Shown piece after piece: positions 17,627 to 26,211 of a stretch of 64,000 nt of DNA; position 1 is the stretch's first letter; every line of letters starts with the position of its first letter. The notes below the pieces were generated by a model. That model made no database searches. It worked only from the letters and a program-made list of their open reading frames with translations, and had not been told where the DNA came from. Origin of the DNA: Mesorhizobium sp. M3A.F.Ca.ET.080.04.2.1 (GTDB lineage: Bacteria; Pseudomonadota; Alphaproteobacteria; Rhizobiales; Rhizobiaceae); the NCBI RefSeq assembly GCF_003952525.1, contig NZ_CP034451.1:4154001-4218000 (forward strand), written 5' to 3'. The position numbers were made by a program, and so were the translations under genes.

Positions 17627-18319
17627 TCAGAAGCGGCTTACGACCAGGCAGTCGACCATGGCCGCCAGGTGCAAGCCGGCGCCGGTGACGACGAAGCCAT
17701 GCCAGACGGCGTTGTGGAAGCGCATGCCCTTCCAGGCGAAGAAGACCACGCCCAGCGAATAGACGACGCCGCCGGCGACGAGCAGGGCGATCGAGGCTGT
17801 CGGCAGCGTATCGAGCAGCGGCCCGGCCAGCACGACGCCGCTCCAGCCGATGGCGAGATAGAAGACGATCGCCAACCGGTCATAGCGCCCTGGCAGGAGC
17901 ATCTTGATCGCGATGCCCAGCGCGGCGGCGGTCCAGACCACCACGATCATGGGCACGGCAAGCGTCGAATTGTGGAGCTGGGCGAGAAAAGGCGTGTAGG
18001 TCGACGCGATCAGCAGATAGATCGCGGCATGATCGAAACGGCGCAATATCCATTTCGCCGGCCACGCCACCGGCCACAGATTATAGGCCAGCGACACCGA
18101 AAGCACGGTGAGCAGCGAGATGACGTAGAAGACCGCGGCGAAATATTCGCCGGGCCCTGAATGGAAGGCGGCTAAAGCCAGAAAGGCCGAACCGGCGGCG
18201 ATCGCCAGCACGATGCCCACGGCATGCACGATGCCATCCGCGATCATCTCGGCGCGGGAGTAATGCCAGCGCCCGATGAACGGGATCTCGATCTGGGTTT
18301 CTTGACGGGCTTTGCTCAT
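17627..18319 (-). CDS. hemolysin III family (PAQR-like) membrane protein
   Basis: A 230-residue seven-helix membrane protein. The family blocks are visible: R-A-E-M-I-A-D-G-I-V-H-A-V-G at the first helix, R-R-F-D-H-A-A-I-Y-L-L-I-A-S-T-Y-T-P-F in the middle, and W-H-G-F-V-V-T-G-A-G-L-H-L-A-A-M near the end, giving the conserved His/Asp set of the PAQR/hemolysin III superfamily. The name comes from a Bacillus cereus protein; the role in rhizobia is unknown. The start MSKARQETQIEIP at 18319 is preferred to the longer frame. Confidence 0.92.
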   Translation of the reverse strand: MSKARQETQIEIPFIGRWHYSRAEMIADGIVHAVGIVLAIAAGSAFLALAAFHSGPGEYFAAVFYVISLLTVLSVSLAYNLWPVAWPAKWILRRFDHAAIYLLIASTYTPFLAQLHNSTLAVPMIVVVWTAAALGIAIKMLLPGRYDRLAIVFYLAIGWSGVVLAGPLLDTLPTASIALLVAGGVVYSLGVVFFAWKGMRFHNAVWHGFVVTGAGLHLAAMVDCLVVSRF

Positions 18320-18479
18320 AAATGGTCCTGCAGACCTTATCTGGGCAGCTGCGAACCAGTATTTCAAGCTTCGGTTGCGGTTTTGCGACCACGAGCGCGT
18401 CCTTTCGACGCGCAAAGGACGCTGCCGCATTTTCATTTGCGCACGCTCTGGCGCGTCGTGCCTGCGGCGCGACCTGCGA

Positions 18480-19280
18480 TCAACGGGACGCGAGCGGCTT
18501 CCTGACGGTCTTGAGCAGCGCGCGCTGGATGACCTCGTTGCCGGCGACGACCGAGCCGCGCTCCAGCATTTCCTGTCCGCCCTCGAAGTCGGAGACGAAG
18601 CCGCCCGCCTCCCGGATCAGCAATAGGCCGGCGGCGATATCCCAAGCGGAGAGCCCGATCTCCCAGAACCCGTCCATGCGGCCGGCGGCGACGTAGGCGA
18701 GGTCGAGGGAGGCGGAGCCGAGGCGGCGAACGCCCGACACTTCCGCCATGACGTTGCGGAGCTCGATCAGGAAGTTGCCGTGCTGGCCGCGTCCGAGATG
18801 CGGCACGCCGCAGCCGATCACCGCATCGGTCAGCTTGGCGCGACCGGCGACCCGCAGCCTGCGGTCGTTCATGAAGGCACCGCCGCCGCGCTCGGCGGTG
18901 TAGAGTTCGTCCATCGCCGGATTGTAGACGACGCCGGCGACGATCTGGCCCTGCCGCTCGAGCGCGATCGAGACAGCGAACAGCGGGATGCCATGCAGGA
19001 AATTGGTGGTGCCGTCGAGCGGATCGACGATCCAGCGGTGCTGGTCGTCGTCGCCCTCGACGGCGCCGCGCTCTTCCATCAGGAAGGCATAGCCCGGCCG
19101 CGCCTTGGACAGCTCGGCAAAGACGATTTCTTCCGCCTTGCGATCGGCCTGGCTGACATAGTCGCCGGGGCCCTTCATCGACACCTGCAGGTTCTGCACT
19201 TCGCCGAAATCGCGCGACAGCGAGCGCCCGGCCTTCATCGCCGCCTGGACCATGACATTGAGGATCGCGGAACGCGCCAT
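18480..19280 (-). CDS. inositol monophosphatase family protein (SuhB-like)
   Basis: A 266-residue Mg2+-dependent phosphatase of the IMPase family. Metal-binding residues are visible: E-E near residues 69-70, motif A W-I-V-D-P-L-D-G-T-T-N-F at about 83-94, and motif B W-D-I-A-A-G-L-L-L-I-R-E-A-G-G near the C-terminal third. The family includes inositol-1-phosphatases and SuhB, an RNA-polymerase-associated factor; sequence alone does not separate these. It follows efp on the same strand with a gap of 38 bases and is likely in one operon with it. Confidence 0.94.
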   Translation of the reverse strand: MARSAILNVMVQAAMKAGRSLSRDFGEVQNLQVSMKGPGDYVSQADRKAEEIVFAELSKARPGYAFLMEERGAVEGDDDQHRWIVDPLDGTTNFLHGIPLFAVSIALERQGQIVAGVVYNPAMDELYTAERGGGAFMNDRRLRVAGRAKLTDAVIGCGVPHLGRGQHGNFLIELRNVMAEVSGVRRLGSASLDLAYVAAGRMDGFWEIGLSAWDIAAGLLLIREAGGFVSDFEGGQEMLERGSVVAGNEVIQRALLKTVRKPLASR

Positions 19281-19318
19281 TTCTTCTTCCTGCTGCCCTT
19301 CTTCCCGCTGCTCGCCGC

Positions 19319-19885
19319 CTATTCCGCGCGGCGCACGTATGTGATTTCGTTGGTGTCGACGATGATGCGCTCGCCCGCCGCGATGAAGGGCGGCACAAGC
19401 ACGCGGATGCCGTTCTCCAGCACCGCCGGCTTGTAGGAGGAGGCGGCCGTCTGGCCCTTCACCACCGGGTCAGCCTCGGTGATGGTGAGCGTCACCTGGT
19501 CGGGCAGCGAGATGCCGATCGGCCGTTCCTCGTAAAGCTGGACCGTCACCATCATGCCGTCCTGCAGGAAGGCGGCACGGTCGCCGACGAAGTCCTTCTG
19601 CAGTTCGAGCTGCTCGTAGCTTTCGGTGTCCATGAACACCAGCGCGTCACCCTGTTCGTAAAGGAAGGAAAAGTCCTTCATTTCCAGCCTGATCTGCTCG
19701 ACCGTTTCGGCCGAGCGGAAGCGCTCGTTGAGCTTGGTGCCGTTGATCAGGTTCTTCAGCTCGACCTGGTTGTAGGCGCCGCCCTTGCCGGGCTTGACGG
19801 TGTTGGTCTTGACCGCCACCCACAGGCCGCCGTCGTGCTCGATGACATAGCCTGGACGGATTTCGCTGCCACTGATCTTGGCCAT
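19319..19885 (-). CDS. efp: elongation factor P
   Basis: A 188-residue EF-P, the translation factor that relieves stalling at polyproline. It has the three-beta-barrel sequence, starting [20 protein letters not shown]. The tip loop reads K-P-G-K-G-G-A-Y with Lys at position 34, the residue that EpmA/EpmB modify by beta-lysylation in E. coli. The start at 19885 is the universal family start; the upstream extension in frame is not homologous. Length is exact for the family. Confidence 0.97.
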   Translation of the reverse strand: MAKISGSEIRPGYVIEHDGGLWVAVKTNTVKPGKGGAYNQVELKNLINGTKLNERFRSAETVEQIRLEMKDFSFLYEQGDALVFMDTESYEQLELQKDFVGDRAAFLQDGMMVTVQLYEERPIGISLPDQVTLTITEADPVVKGQTAASSYKPAVLENGIRVLVPPFIAAGERIIVDTNEITYVRRAE

Positions 19886-19989
19886 GATGAACTGATCCGG
19901 AATGAGATTTTTGGCGCAGCCCGCGCGTGTGGCGCCTCCAAGACCACAAATCGCGCACAGTGGCAAGGGAGGGCGGGCAAGGGAGACCT

Positions 19990-21066
19990 TCAGGGCAGGC
20001 GGTTGGCCTTCTGCAGCGCCTGCCTGGTCTGTTCGTCGTCGAGCCCTTGCAGGAAATCATCCATCTCGGCATCGATCAGTCCGGCGCGGCGGGCAACAAT
20101 GTACCAGGCGCCGGCGAGGATCACGTCCGGATCGGTGCCGATGCCGCCCATGTAAAGCTTGGCCAGCCGGTTCTGGGCGGCGACGTTGCCGCCCTCGGCG
20201 GCCCGTTTCATCCAGGCGAAGCCCGACTTCAGGTCGCGCGCGCCGCCGCGCCCCTCGATCATCCAGGCCGCAAGGTCGATCTGCGCGGTGTCGTAGTTCT
20301 GACGCGCGGCCTGCGCGAGCAGGATGCGCGCCCGGGCATCGTCGTGCGGCTTGCCGCCGACGCCGTTGGCGTAGATCTGCGCCAATGCGTATTGCGCATC
20401 CGCAAGGCCCGTGGCGGCGGCGCGTTCATAGTAGGCCGCCGCCTTGGCAAGCCCGGCGTCGCCCGGATCCTGCTGGACGAGCAGTTGTGCGAAGTTGAAC
20501 TGCGCCAGCCGATTGCCGGCCTCGGCGGCGGCCTGCATCAGCGCGAAAGCCGCCTTCTCGTCCTTCTTCACATAGCGCCCGTCGAGCAGCATCAGGGCGT
20601 ACTGGAACTGTGCTTCCGGAACGCCCTGCTCGGCGGCAAGCCCATACCACTTCGCCGCCTCGGCGGCGTTGAGCGGCACGCCCAGCCCGCGCGACAGTAT
20701 CTCGGCCACCAGCGTCTGGGCCGCCGGATCGCCATTCTTGGCCCGCACCATCGCGAGGTTGTAGGCGGTCTTGTAGAGCCCGCGCTGGAAGGCGCCATAG
20801 GCGGCGTCCGGAGGCCTCGCGCCAAAGCGGTCGGGATTGATGCTGTCGGCCGAGGGCGGCGCAAGCGTGGCCGGCTGCGGCAGCGGTTTGTCGATCGCCT
20901 TGTCGGCATGCACCCGATTTTCATGCGCACCGGCAGCGGGCTTGCTGGGATCCGGCGCGCTCGCAGCCGGCTTGGGCTGCGGCATCGGCACGGGTTCGGC
21001 TGCAGCCGCGGCCTGGATCGCAAGGGCGGCAGCCAGGGCCGCGAAGGGGAGCCGGGGCAGGCGCAC
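19990..21066 (-). CDS. Sel1-repeat (tetratricopeptide-like) secreted protein
   Basis: A 358-residue protein with a signal peptide (hydrophobic [16 protein letters not shown]) and a Pro/Lys/Ala-rich linker, then at least four to five Sel1-type repeats from about residue 110 to 330, visible as [30 protein letters not shown] and similar. These form helical solenoids for protein contacts. The GTG at 21064-21066 is chosen as start because it falls one base after the ThiE stop codon; an ATG at 21108 inside thiE is an alternative. No function is assigned. Confidence 0.8.
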   Translation of the reverse strand: MRLPRLPFAALAAALAIQAAAAAEPVPMPQPKPAASAPDPSKPAAGAHENRVHADKAIDKPLPQPATLAPPSADSINPDRFGARPPDAAYGAFQRGLYKTAYNLAMVRAKNGDPAAQTLVAEILSRGLGVPLNAAEAAKWYGLAAEQGVPEAQFQYALMLLDGRYVKKDEKAAFALMQAAAEAGNRLAQFNFAQLLVQQDPGDAGLAKAAAYYERAAATGLADAQYALAQIYANGVGGKPHDDARARILLAQAARQNYDTAQIDLAAWMIEGRGGARDLKSGFAWMKRAAEGGNVAAQNRLAKLYMGGIGTDPDVILAGAWYIVARRAGLIDAEMDDFLQGLDDEQTRQALQKANRLP

Positions 21067-21067
21067 G

Positions 21068-21715
21068 TCAGTCCTCGAAGCGGGGCGCGGTCTGGTCGAG
21101 CAGCGCATTGGCCGCGGCGACCGCCGCGCGCGGGTCCAGCCCGTCGGCGAAGACCGCGCTGGACAGCGCCACGAACTCGGCGCCTGTCGCCGCGACGGCT
21201 TCCACCGACCCGAGATCGGATCCGCCCATGACGACGCAGGGAATCTGGATCATCTGCGCCCACCATTCGCCAAGCGAGAGGTTGCGGGGATGCGGCTCAG
21301 ACTTGTTGTCGTAGCCGAAGCGGCCGAAGAAAATATAGTCCGGGCGCTCCTCGCCAAGGTCCAGCGCGTCGTCGCGGGTCTTGGCGCCGCCAGCGCCGAC
21401 CATCATCTTGCCTTGCAGGCGCTCGATCGTCTCGGCGAGATCATTGCGGCCCGCCTCGACATGGATGCCGTCGGCGTGAACGCGACCGGCAATGCGGCTG
21501 TCGCCCGCGATGACGACAGCGACGCCGGCGGCCTGGGCGATCGGCACGATCTTCTCGGCGAAGGCCTGGAAAGCCGCATCGTCCATGCCGTTTTCAGGCA
21601 GGATCAGCGAGGCGACGTCGCCGCCCTCGAATGCCGCGCAGATATGTTCAGCCGTCGCAAGCGGCGGCGCAATCAAAACGATGCGGCAGCGGTTGGGCGG
21701 CGTGGCTTCATTCAT
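21068..21715 (-). CDS. thiE: thiamine phosphate synthase (ThiE-like)
   Basis: A 215-residue TIM-barrel protein of the TMP synthase/TenI group, which joins the thiazole and pyrimidine halves of thiamine. Features seen are D-G-I-H-V-E-A-G after G-R-V-H-A, the glycine-rich M-M-V-G-A-G-G-A-K-T, the D-Y-I-F-F-G-R-F strand and V-V-M-G-G near the phosphate site. It is a divergent member: the classic V-G-Q-D-D and G-x-S-x-H motifs are altered, so TenI-like function is possible. It is not near the other thiamine genes of this window (55000-59500) but precedes a Sel1 gene closely. Confidence 0.75.
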   Translation of the reverse strand: MNEATPPNRCRIVLIAPPLATAEHICAAFEGGDVASLILPENGMDDAAFQAFAEKIVPIAQAAGVAVVIAGDSRIAGRVHADGIHVEAGRNDLAETIERLQGKMMVGAGGAKTRDDALDLGEERPDYIFFGRFGYDNKSEPHPRNLSLGEWWAQMIQIPCVVMGGSDLGSVEAVAATGAEFVALSSAVFADGLDPRAAVAAANALLDQTAPRFED

Positions 21716-21857
21716 CGGTCTTCGATCCCGGTTTTCGCCTATGCCGGGCGAAGATGGTTGCATTGCGGCATAGAGCAAACCGGGCGGCTTGAACAGCCGG
21801 CTATGCGGCCGGCGCGGATCGATGGTCCGAACGGAGGCGGTGTCGGGCCACCTCCAT

Positions 21858-22316
21858 TTACAGCGCCAGCTTGTAGCCGAGGTGGCTTCCCTTGAAGCCG
21901 AGCCGTTCGTAGAAGCGGTGCGCGTCGAGGCGGCTTCTGTTGGTCGTTAGCTGCACCACCCTGCAGCCCCGCTCGCGGCACTTTTCGATCGCCCATTCGA
22001 ACATGCGCTGTCCAAGCCTTTCGCCGCGCCGGTCCGCCGCGACGCGGACGGCCTCGATCTGGCCGCGCCAGGCGCCCTGCAGCGACAGGCCGGCAAGGAA
22101 GCTGATCTGCAGCGTGCCGACGACGTCGGCGCCGTCAGTCATGACAGCAAGGAATTGGTTCGGGTCACGGTCGACCGCGGCGAAGGCATCCAGATAGGCC
22201 CGCGCCAAAGGCAGTCGCGTATCCTCGCGGGCGCTGCCAAGCTCATCGTCGGCGAGCATCGCGACGATCGTCGGGAGATCGGCTTCGGTCGCGCGGCGGA
22301 TCGCGATTTTGCTCAT
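21858..22316 (-). CDS. GNAT family N-acetyltransferase
   Basis: A 152-residue single-domain GNAT. The acetyl-CoA loop is R-R-G-E-R-L-G-Q-R-M near residues 96-105, and the C-terminus N-R-S-R-L-D-A-H-R-F-Y-E-R-L-G-F-K-G-S-H is a textbook GNAT end. The N-terminal I-R-R-A-T-E-A-D-L-P-T-I-V-A-M-L is also typical. Acceptor unknown. It is divergent from the TauE/SafE transporter gene with a gap of 188 bases. Confidence 0.92.
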   Translation of the reverse strand: MSKIAIRRATEADLPTIVAMLADDELGSAREDTRLPLARAYLDAFAAVDRDPNQFLAVMTDGADVVGTLQISFLAGLSLQGAWRGQIEAVRVAADRRGERLGQRMFEWAIEKCRERGCRVVQLTTNRSRLDAHRFYERLGFKGSHLGYKLAL

Positions 22317-22504
22317 TGTCAGAACCTCTGCTGGGTCGAGGAGTTATGCATGGCCGGCGCGATTGCCGCAAACCGCAAAGGCCGGGTTACGGACAATTGA
22401 TCGTGCCGTCCGGTTGTCCGGCCACATTGGCTATCGCGACAGTTCGCATTCTGGTCTATTGCAGGACCTCCTGCCGACCTCATCTCCCAGCCGCTCTCTT
22501 CTCA

Positions 22505-23275
22505 ATGTCAGGCCTGCCCAGCGACCCGTGGTTCTACGCCGCCGCCATTCCGGCGGTCATCCTCGTCGGCCTGTCGAAAGGCGGCTTCGGCGGTGCCGTC
22601 GGCTTCGTCGGCGTGCCGTTGATGGCGCTGACCATCCCGCCGGTGCAGGCCGCCGCCATCCTGCTGCCGATCCTGTGCCTGATGGATATCGTTTCGGTAT
22701 GGACCTGGTGGGGCATCTATGACCGCAAGATGCTGGTCGAGATGATGCCGGGCGCCATCGTCGGTATCGGCCTCGGCTGGCTGACGGCGGCTCTGGTGAC
22801 CGAGGAGATGGTGCGGCTGATCGTCGGCGCGGTGGCGCTGATTTTCGTGCTGCGCTGGCTCTATCTGCAATTGCGTCATGGTGCCGACCACGCGGCCGAG
22901 CCGAACCGCACGGCGGCCGCATTCTGGGGCACGGTTGCCGGCTTCACCAGCTTCGTCGCCCATGTCGGCGGCCCGCCCTTCCAGGTCTATGCACTGCCGA
23001 TACGGCTCGACCCGAAGGTGCTTTCGGGAACGGCGACGATCTTCTTCGCCGCCACCAATGCGCTGAAGCTCGTTCCCTATTTCGCGCTCGGACAGTTCGA
23101 CACCACCAACCTCACCGCTTCGGCGGTGCTGATGCCGCTGGCGCCGCTCGCCACGATCGCAGGCGCGTGGCTGGTGCGGCGCATGCGGCCGGAGGTGTTC
23201 TATCCGTTCACATACGCAACCGTCGCGGTGGTGGCGGTCAAGCTTTTGTGGGACGGTATCGCCGGCCTCATGTAA
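22505..23275 (+). CDS. sulfite exporter TauE/SafE family protein
   Basis: A 256-residue membrane protein with about seven to eight helices. The family signatures G-L-S-K-G-G-F-G-G near residue 22 and the second-half repeat F-V-A-H-V-G-G-P-P-F-Q-V-Y are clear. TauE/SafE proteins export sulfite or organic sulfonates, though many members are unassigned. The start MSGLPSDPWFYAA at 22505 is chosen; the frame extends to 22316 but the extra residues are not family-like. The stop is followed by an inverted repeat without a T-run. Confidence 0.92.
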   Translation: MSGLPSDPWFYAAAIPAVILVGLSKGGFGGAVGFVGVPLMALTIPPVQAAAILLPILCLMDIVSVWTWWGIYDRKMLVEMMPGAIVGIGLGWLTAALVTEEMVRLIVGAVALIFVLRWLYLQLRHGADHAAEPNRTAAAFWGTVAGFTSFVAHVGGPPFQVYALPIRLDPKVLSGTATIFFAATNALKLVPYFALGQFDTTNLTASAVLMPLAPLATIAGAWLVRRMRPEVFYPFTYATVAVVAVKLLWDGIAGLM

Positions 23276-23306
23276 GGAGGAGGGCGGCCTGCCGCCGCCC
23301 TTGCCG

Positions 23307-23858
23307 TCAGGCAGCGCTCGGCACCATCTGACGGCCGCCGCCGACGGCGAGTGCCGCGCCCACTACCACGACCAGCGCCATGCCGGCGAGCATGCCGACA
23401 TCATGCACAGTCGGCTTCAGGACCATGTCGGCGATGATCACCAGCATGACGGCATAGTCGAGGCGTGCCCAACTCATCATGCGCTGGCCGATGGCGAGAA
23501 CCGCGGGCGTGACGCCGTCCTTGGCGATCATGGCGCCCATTCGCTCGCCGGTCGGCTTGAAGACGAGCATGCCAATCGAGAAGGTGGTGACGTAACCGGC
23601 GAGGCCGATGATGATCCACAGGTCGGAGAAGCCGACCCAGAAGCCGCACATGATAAGCCCGAAGATCAGGGTCAGCATCGACATCGGGGCGAAGTACTTG
23701 CCGCCGAGCTGACCGCTTGCGCGCATCGCCTGCAGCTTATCCTCGATGTTGCCGGCGCGCTGGGCAAGCACACCGAGCAGGAACAGGACGAATCCACCGC
23801 CGACCCACAGAATGGCCGAGACGACGTGGAGGAATTTGACGATCGAGTACCAGTCCAT
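23307..23858 (-). CDS. DUF2269 family integral membrane protein
   Basis: A 183-residue protein with four predicted membrane helices. The N-terminus M-D-W-Y-S-I-V-K-F-L-H-V-V-S-A-I-L-W-V-G-G-G carries the His typical of DUF2269 and related CopD/heme-like families. Function is unknown. It is convergent with the TauE/SafE gene, the two stops lying 31 bases apart. An alternative upstream start is at 23878. Confidence 0.85.
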   Translation of the reverse strand: MDWYSIVKFLHVVSAILWVGGGFVLFLLGVLAQRAGNIEDKLQAMRASGQLGGKYFAPMSMLTLIFGLIMCGFWVGFSDLWIIIGLAGYVTTFSIGMLVFKPTGERMGAMIAKDGVTPAVLAIGQRMMSWARLDYAVMLVIIADMVLKPTVHDVGMLAGMALVVVVGAALAVGGGRQMVPSAA

Positions 23859-24094
23859 GCTTTGCTCCTGGAATGCATTTTTATGTCGCGGCGGCGCGAA
23901 TTCGCGCCCGCCCCCTCAGAGAAGCGGGCCTTTAGCGTGCGGGCTGTATCGGAACGATGTCGCGCCGGCGGCCGGTATGTTTCGGCGCTGCGAATCGCGA
24001 GGGAAGGTCAGCCGCCGCCGAAAATCGGGATCGCGATGCAGCCTGTCCTGTTCCGGCACAGAAGAGCTCAATCGGTCAAAAAATCCGCCCGGCG

Positions 24095-24109
24095 TTAAGG
24101 CTTCGTTAA
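24095..24109 (+). promoter_or_regulatory. predicted CtrA-binding site before the candidate sRNA
   Basis: TTAA-GGCTTCG-TTAA, an exact match to the alphaproteobacterial CtrA consensus TTAA-N7-TTAA. A possible -10 element TACTAT is at 24124-24129, so the site sits near the -35 position, where CtrA activates in Caulobacter. Binding is inferred. Confidence 0.6.
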
Positions 24110-24127
24110 GCTTTACAGGTGTTTACT

Positions 24128-24232
24128 ATGCACATCCAGTTTTGCTGGATTCTTACCGAGTGGTTGGAGCCACTTTGTTTGACGCCTCCCTGTTAAACTC
24201 CTGAGAGCCGCCTTATCCGCGGCTCTTTTTTT
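24128..24232 (+). ncRNA. candidate small RNA with anti-Shine-Dalgarno loop
   Basis: Four hairpins follow in about 100 bases: ATCCAG/CTGGAT (24134-24150), AGTGG/CCACT (24159-24174), GTTTGAC/GTTAAAC with one G-T pair (24177-24198) whose 8-base loop is GCCTCCCT, and a terminator (24205-24232). The loop is complementary to a Shine-Dalgarno sequence, as in several alphaproteobacterial sRNA groups (alpha-r14 and the cuckoo RNAs carry CCUCCUCCC). An alternative reading is a 22-codon ORF from ATG 24128 to TAA 24196 (MHIQFCWILTEWLEPLCLTPPC, shown in two parts: MHIQFCWILTE and WLEPLCLTPPC), so a leader peptide or dual-function RNA is possible. Start point is approximate. Confidence 0.6.
24205..24232 (+). 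terminator. rho-independent terminator
   Basis: GAGCCGC-CTTATCC-GCGGCTC followed by T7. Strong. It ends the candidate small RNA and lies 163 bases before rcdA, so rcdA needs its own promoter. Confidence 0.9.
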
Positions 24233-24266
24233 GTCCCCGGCAGGCCGGCCGGTGGCAGGGTTTGCG

Positions 24267-24281
24267 TTAACCGTTTGTTAA
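24267..24281 (+). promoter_or_regulatory. predicted CtrA-binding site upstream of rcdA
   Basis: TTAA-CCGTTTG-TTAA, a full CtrA consensus 114 bases before the rcdA start and downstream of the preceding terminator. RcdA promotes CtrA degradation, so this would close a feedback loop. Binding is inferred. Confidence 0.7.
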
Positions 24282-24394
24282 ACATGCGCTTGCCTTCATG
24301 GGCGCCTAAGCGCATTTTCAAGCCTCAGTCGTTTAGGGTGCAGACGCGTCGGCAAGAATGCCGAATCGGCTTGCGGCAGTGCAGGGGCGTATCA

Positions 24395-24922
24395 ATGACC
24401 GAGCCTTCGAAAGGCAGCGCGAAAACCATCAAGCTCGCGGAGCGCCGGGTCTTTTCCCAATCCTTCAAGCCGCTCTACCAGGAGGGTATGGGACTGGTCG
24501 AACAGGCCGCCGAATATCTCGACGGCAAGGGCAGAGCCGAGGCGAAGAAGCTGTCGCGCGCGGCGGCGACGCTCTATGCGGCCGAATCGATGCGGCTGAC
24601 CACAAGGCTGATGCAGGTTGCGTCCTGGCTGCTTCTGCAGCGCGCGGCGAATTCCGGCGAGATGACGCGCGACCAGGTCGCCTCCGAGAAGTCAAAGGTG
24701 CGCCTCGACACGGCGTCCGCGCATGACGAAGCAGCCGGATGGAGCGAACTGCCGAAGGAGTTTCTGGAACTCGTGAGCCGGTCGCTGCGCCTGCAGGCGC
24801 TGGTGCGCCGCATGGACGAGGAAATCTATGGCTCGATCTACGACACGCCGGCCGTCAGCCGCCGCGCCAACCCGGTCTCCGACCAGATCAGCCTGCTGAA
24901 CACGGCTTTCGCCCGCGGCTGA
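24395..24922 (+). CDS. rcdA: RcdA (DUF1465), regulator of CtrA degradation
   Basis: A 175-residue helical protein of the DUF1465 family, the family of Caulobacter RcdA (about 174 residues), an adaptor helping ClpXP degrade CtrA during the cell cycle. The conserved R-V-F-S-Q-S-F-K-P-L-Y-Q-E-G-M-G-L-V and A-E-S-M-R-L-T-T-R-L-M-Q-V-A-S-W-L-L-L-Q-R-A blocks are present. The ATG at 24395 is chosen as family start; upstream frame to 24275 would cross the CtrA box region. Sits just before ruvCAB on the same strand. Confidence 0.9.
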   Translation: MTEPSKGSAKTIKLAERRVFSQSFKPLYQEGMGLVEQAAEYLDGKGRAEAKKLSRAAATLYAAESMRLTTRLMQVASWLLLQRAANSGEMTRDQVASEKSKVRLDTASAHDEAAGWSELPKEFLELVSRSLRLQALVRRMDEEIYGSIYDTPAVSRRANPVSDQISLLNTAFARG

Positions 24923-25027
24923 TCCGGCTGCTTAGCCAAAATCCGAGCAGCCTGTTTCCCCCTTGAATCGTTTCTGGTTTGTTCACATTTCGCTGGCATC
25001 GCTTGCCGCCACGGGTAAAGTTGGCGC

Positions 25028-25537
25028 ATGGGGGAAGCGATTCGCATCATCGGCATCGATCCGGGGCTGAGGCGCACCGGCTGGGGCATCGTCGAGAGCC
25101 TTGGCAATTCGCTGCGCTTCGTCGCTTCCGGTACCGTGCGCTCGGACGACAAGGCGCCGCTCGCAGCAAGACTCTGCCAATTGCATGACGGACTGGCCGA
25201 GGTGCTGCACCAAGCCATGCCGCACGAGGCAGCGGTCGAGCAGACCTTCGTCAACAAGGATGCGACCGCGACGCTGAAGCTCGGCCAGGCGCGCGGCATT
25301 GCCATGCTGGTGCCGGCGCGCGCCGGATTGGTCGTTGCCGAATACGCCCCCAACGCCGTCAAGAAGGCGGTGATCGGCGTCGGCCACGGCGAGAAGAAGC
25401 AGATCCACATGATGGTGAAGGTGCTGATGCCGAAGGCCATCTTCGACACGGACGATGCCGCCGATGCGCTGGCCATCGCCATCTGCCATGCGCATCATCG
25501 CCAGAGCGTCGCCTATCGGATGGCGGCTTTGGCATGA
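25028..25537 (+). CDS. ruvC: Holliday junction resolvase RuvC
   Basis: A 169-residue RuvC endonuclease, which cuts Holliday junctions symmetrically. Catalytic acidic residues are visible: D11 in [15 protein letters not shown] in A-A-V-E-Q-T-F-V-N, and the pair in [11 protein letters not shown] near the C-terminus. The conserved [17 protein letters not shown] segment is intact. It is the first gene of ruvC-ruvA-ruvB, with 10 bases to ruvA. The start codon is ATG. Confidence 0.98.
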   Translation: MGEAIRIIGIDPGLRRTGWGIVESLGNSLRFVASGTVRSDDKAPLAARLCQLHDGLAEVLHQAMPHEAAVEQTFVNKDATATLKLGQARGIAMLVPARAGLVVAEYAPNAVKKAVIGVGHGEKKQIHMMVKVLMPKAIFDTDDAADALAIAICHAHHRQSVAYRMAALA

Positions 25538-25547
25538 GAGGAATGCC

Positions 25548-26168
25548 ATGATCGGCAAGCTGAAAGGCACGCTGGACGAGATCGACGAGGATTCTTGTCT
25601 CGTCGACGTGCATGGCGTCGGCTATGTCGCCTATTGCTCGGCGCGCACGCTGGCTTCCCTGCCGGGGCCCGGCGAGGCGGTGGTGCTGTTCATCGAGACC
25701 TATGTGCGCGAGGACATGATCCGGCTCTACGGCTTCCAGACAGCACTCGAGCGCGAATGGTTCCGCCTGCTGATGAACAATGTGCAGGGCGTCGGCGCCA
25801 AGGTGGCGCTGGCGGTGCTGTCGACATTGGCCCCGGCCGATCTCGCCAATGCGATCGCGCTGCGCGACATCGCCATGGTCAGCCGAGCGCCCGGCGTCGG
25901 CAAGAAAGTGGCCGAGCGCATCGTCACCGAGTTGAAGGCCAAGGCGCCCGCCTATGCGGGCGCTGCCACCGGCACGATCGGACTCAAGCAGGAGCTCGGC
26001 GCGGGCGTGGCGGCAGCACCGATCACCGACGCGGTCTCGGCGCTGGTCAATCTCGGCTATTCGCGCGACATCGCCGCCAATGCGGTGGCGGCGGCGCTGA
26101 AGGCGGCCGGCGAGGGTGCCGATGCCTCGAAGCTGATCCGCTTCGGATTGAAGGAACTGGCGCGGTGA
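25548..26168 (+). CDS. ruvA: Holliday junction branch migration protein RuvA
   Basis: A 206-residue RuvA, the tetrameric junction-binding partner of RuvB. Domain I is the OB fold ([12 protein letters not shown]), domain II carries two helix-hairpin-helix motifs ([13 protein letters not shown] and [12 protein letters not shown]), and domain III (about 150-206) binds RuvB. The ATG follows an AGAGGAA ribosome-binding site. The gene lies 10 bases after ruvC and 43 bases before ruvB, so all three are one operon. Confidence 0.98.
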   Translation: MIGKLKGTLDEIDEDSCLVDVHGVGYVAYCSARTLASLPGPGEAVVLFIETYVREDMIRLYGFQTALEREWFRLLMNNVQGVGAKVALAVLSTLAPADLANAIALRDIAMVSRAPGVGKKVAERIVTELKAKAPAYAGAATGTIGLKQELGAGVAAAPITDAVSALVNLGYSRDIAANAVAAALKAAGEGADASKLIRFGLKELAR

Positions 26169-26211
26169 CGCGGCGCTTGTCCAGTTTGTTGGCGTATGCA
26201 AGGAAGGCGGC

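Noticed and set aside
23277..23305. Inverted repeat GGGCGGC/GCCGCCC between TauE/SafE and DUF2269 genes as terminator
   Set aside because: No T-run follows on either strand; may be chance in GC-rich DNA.
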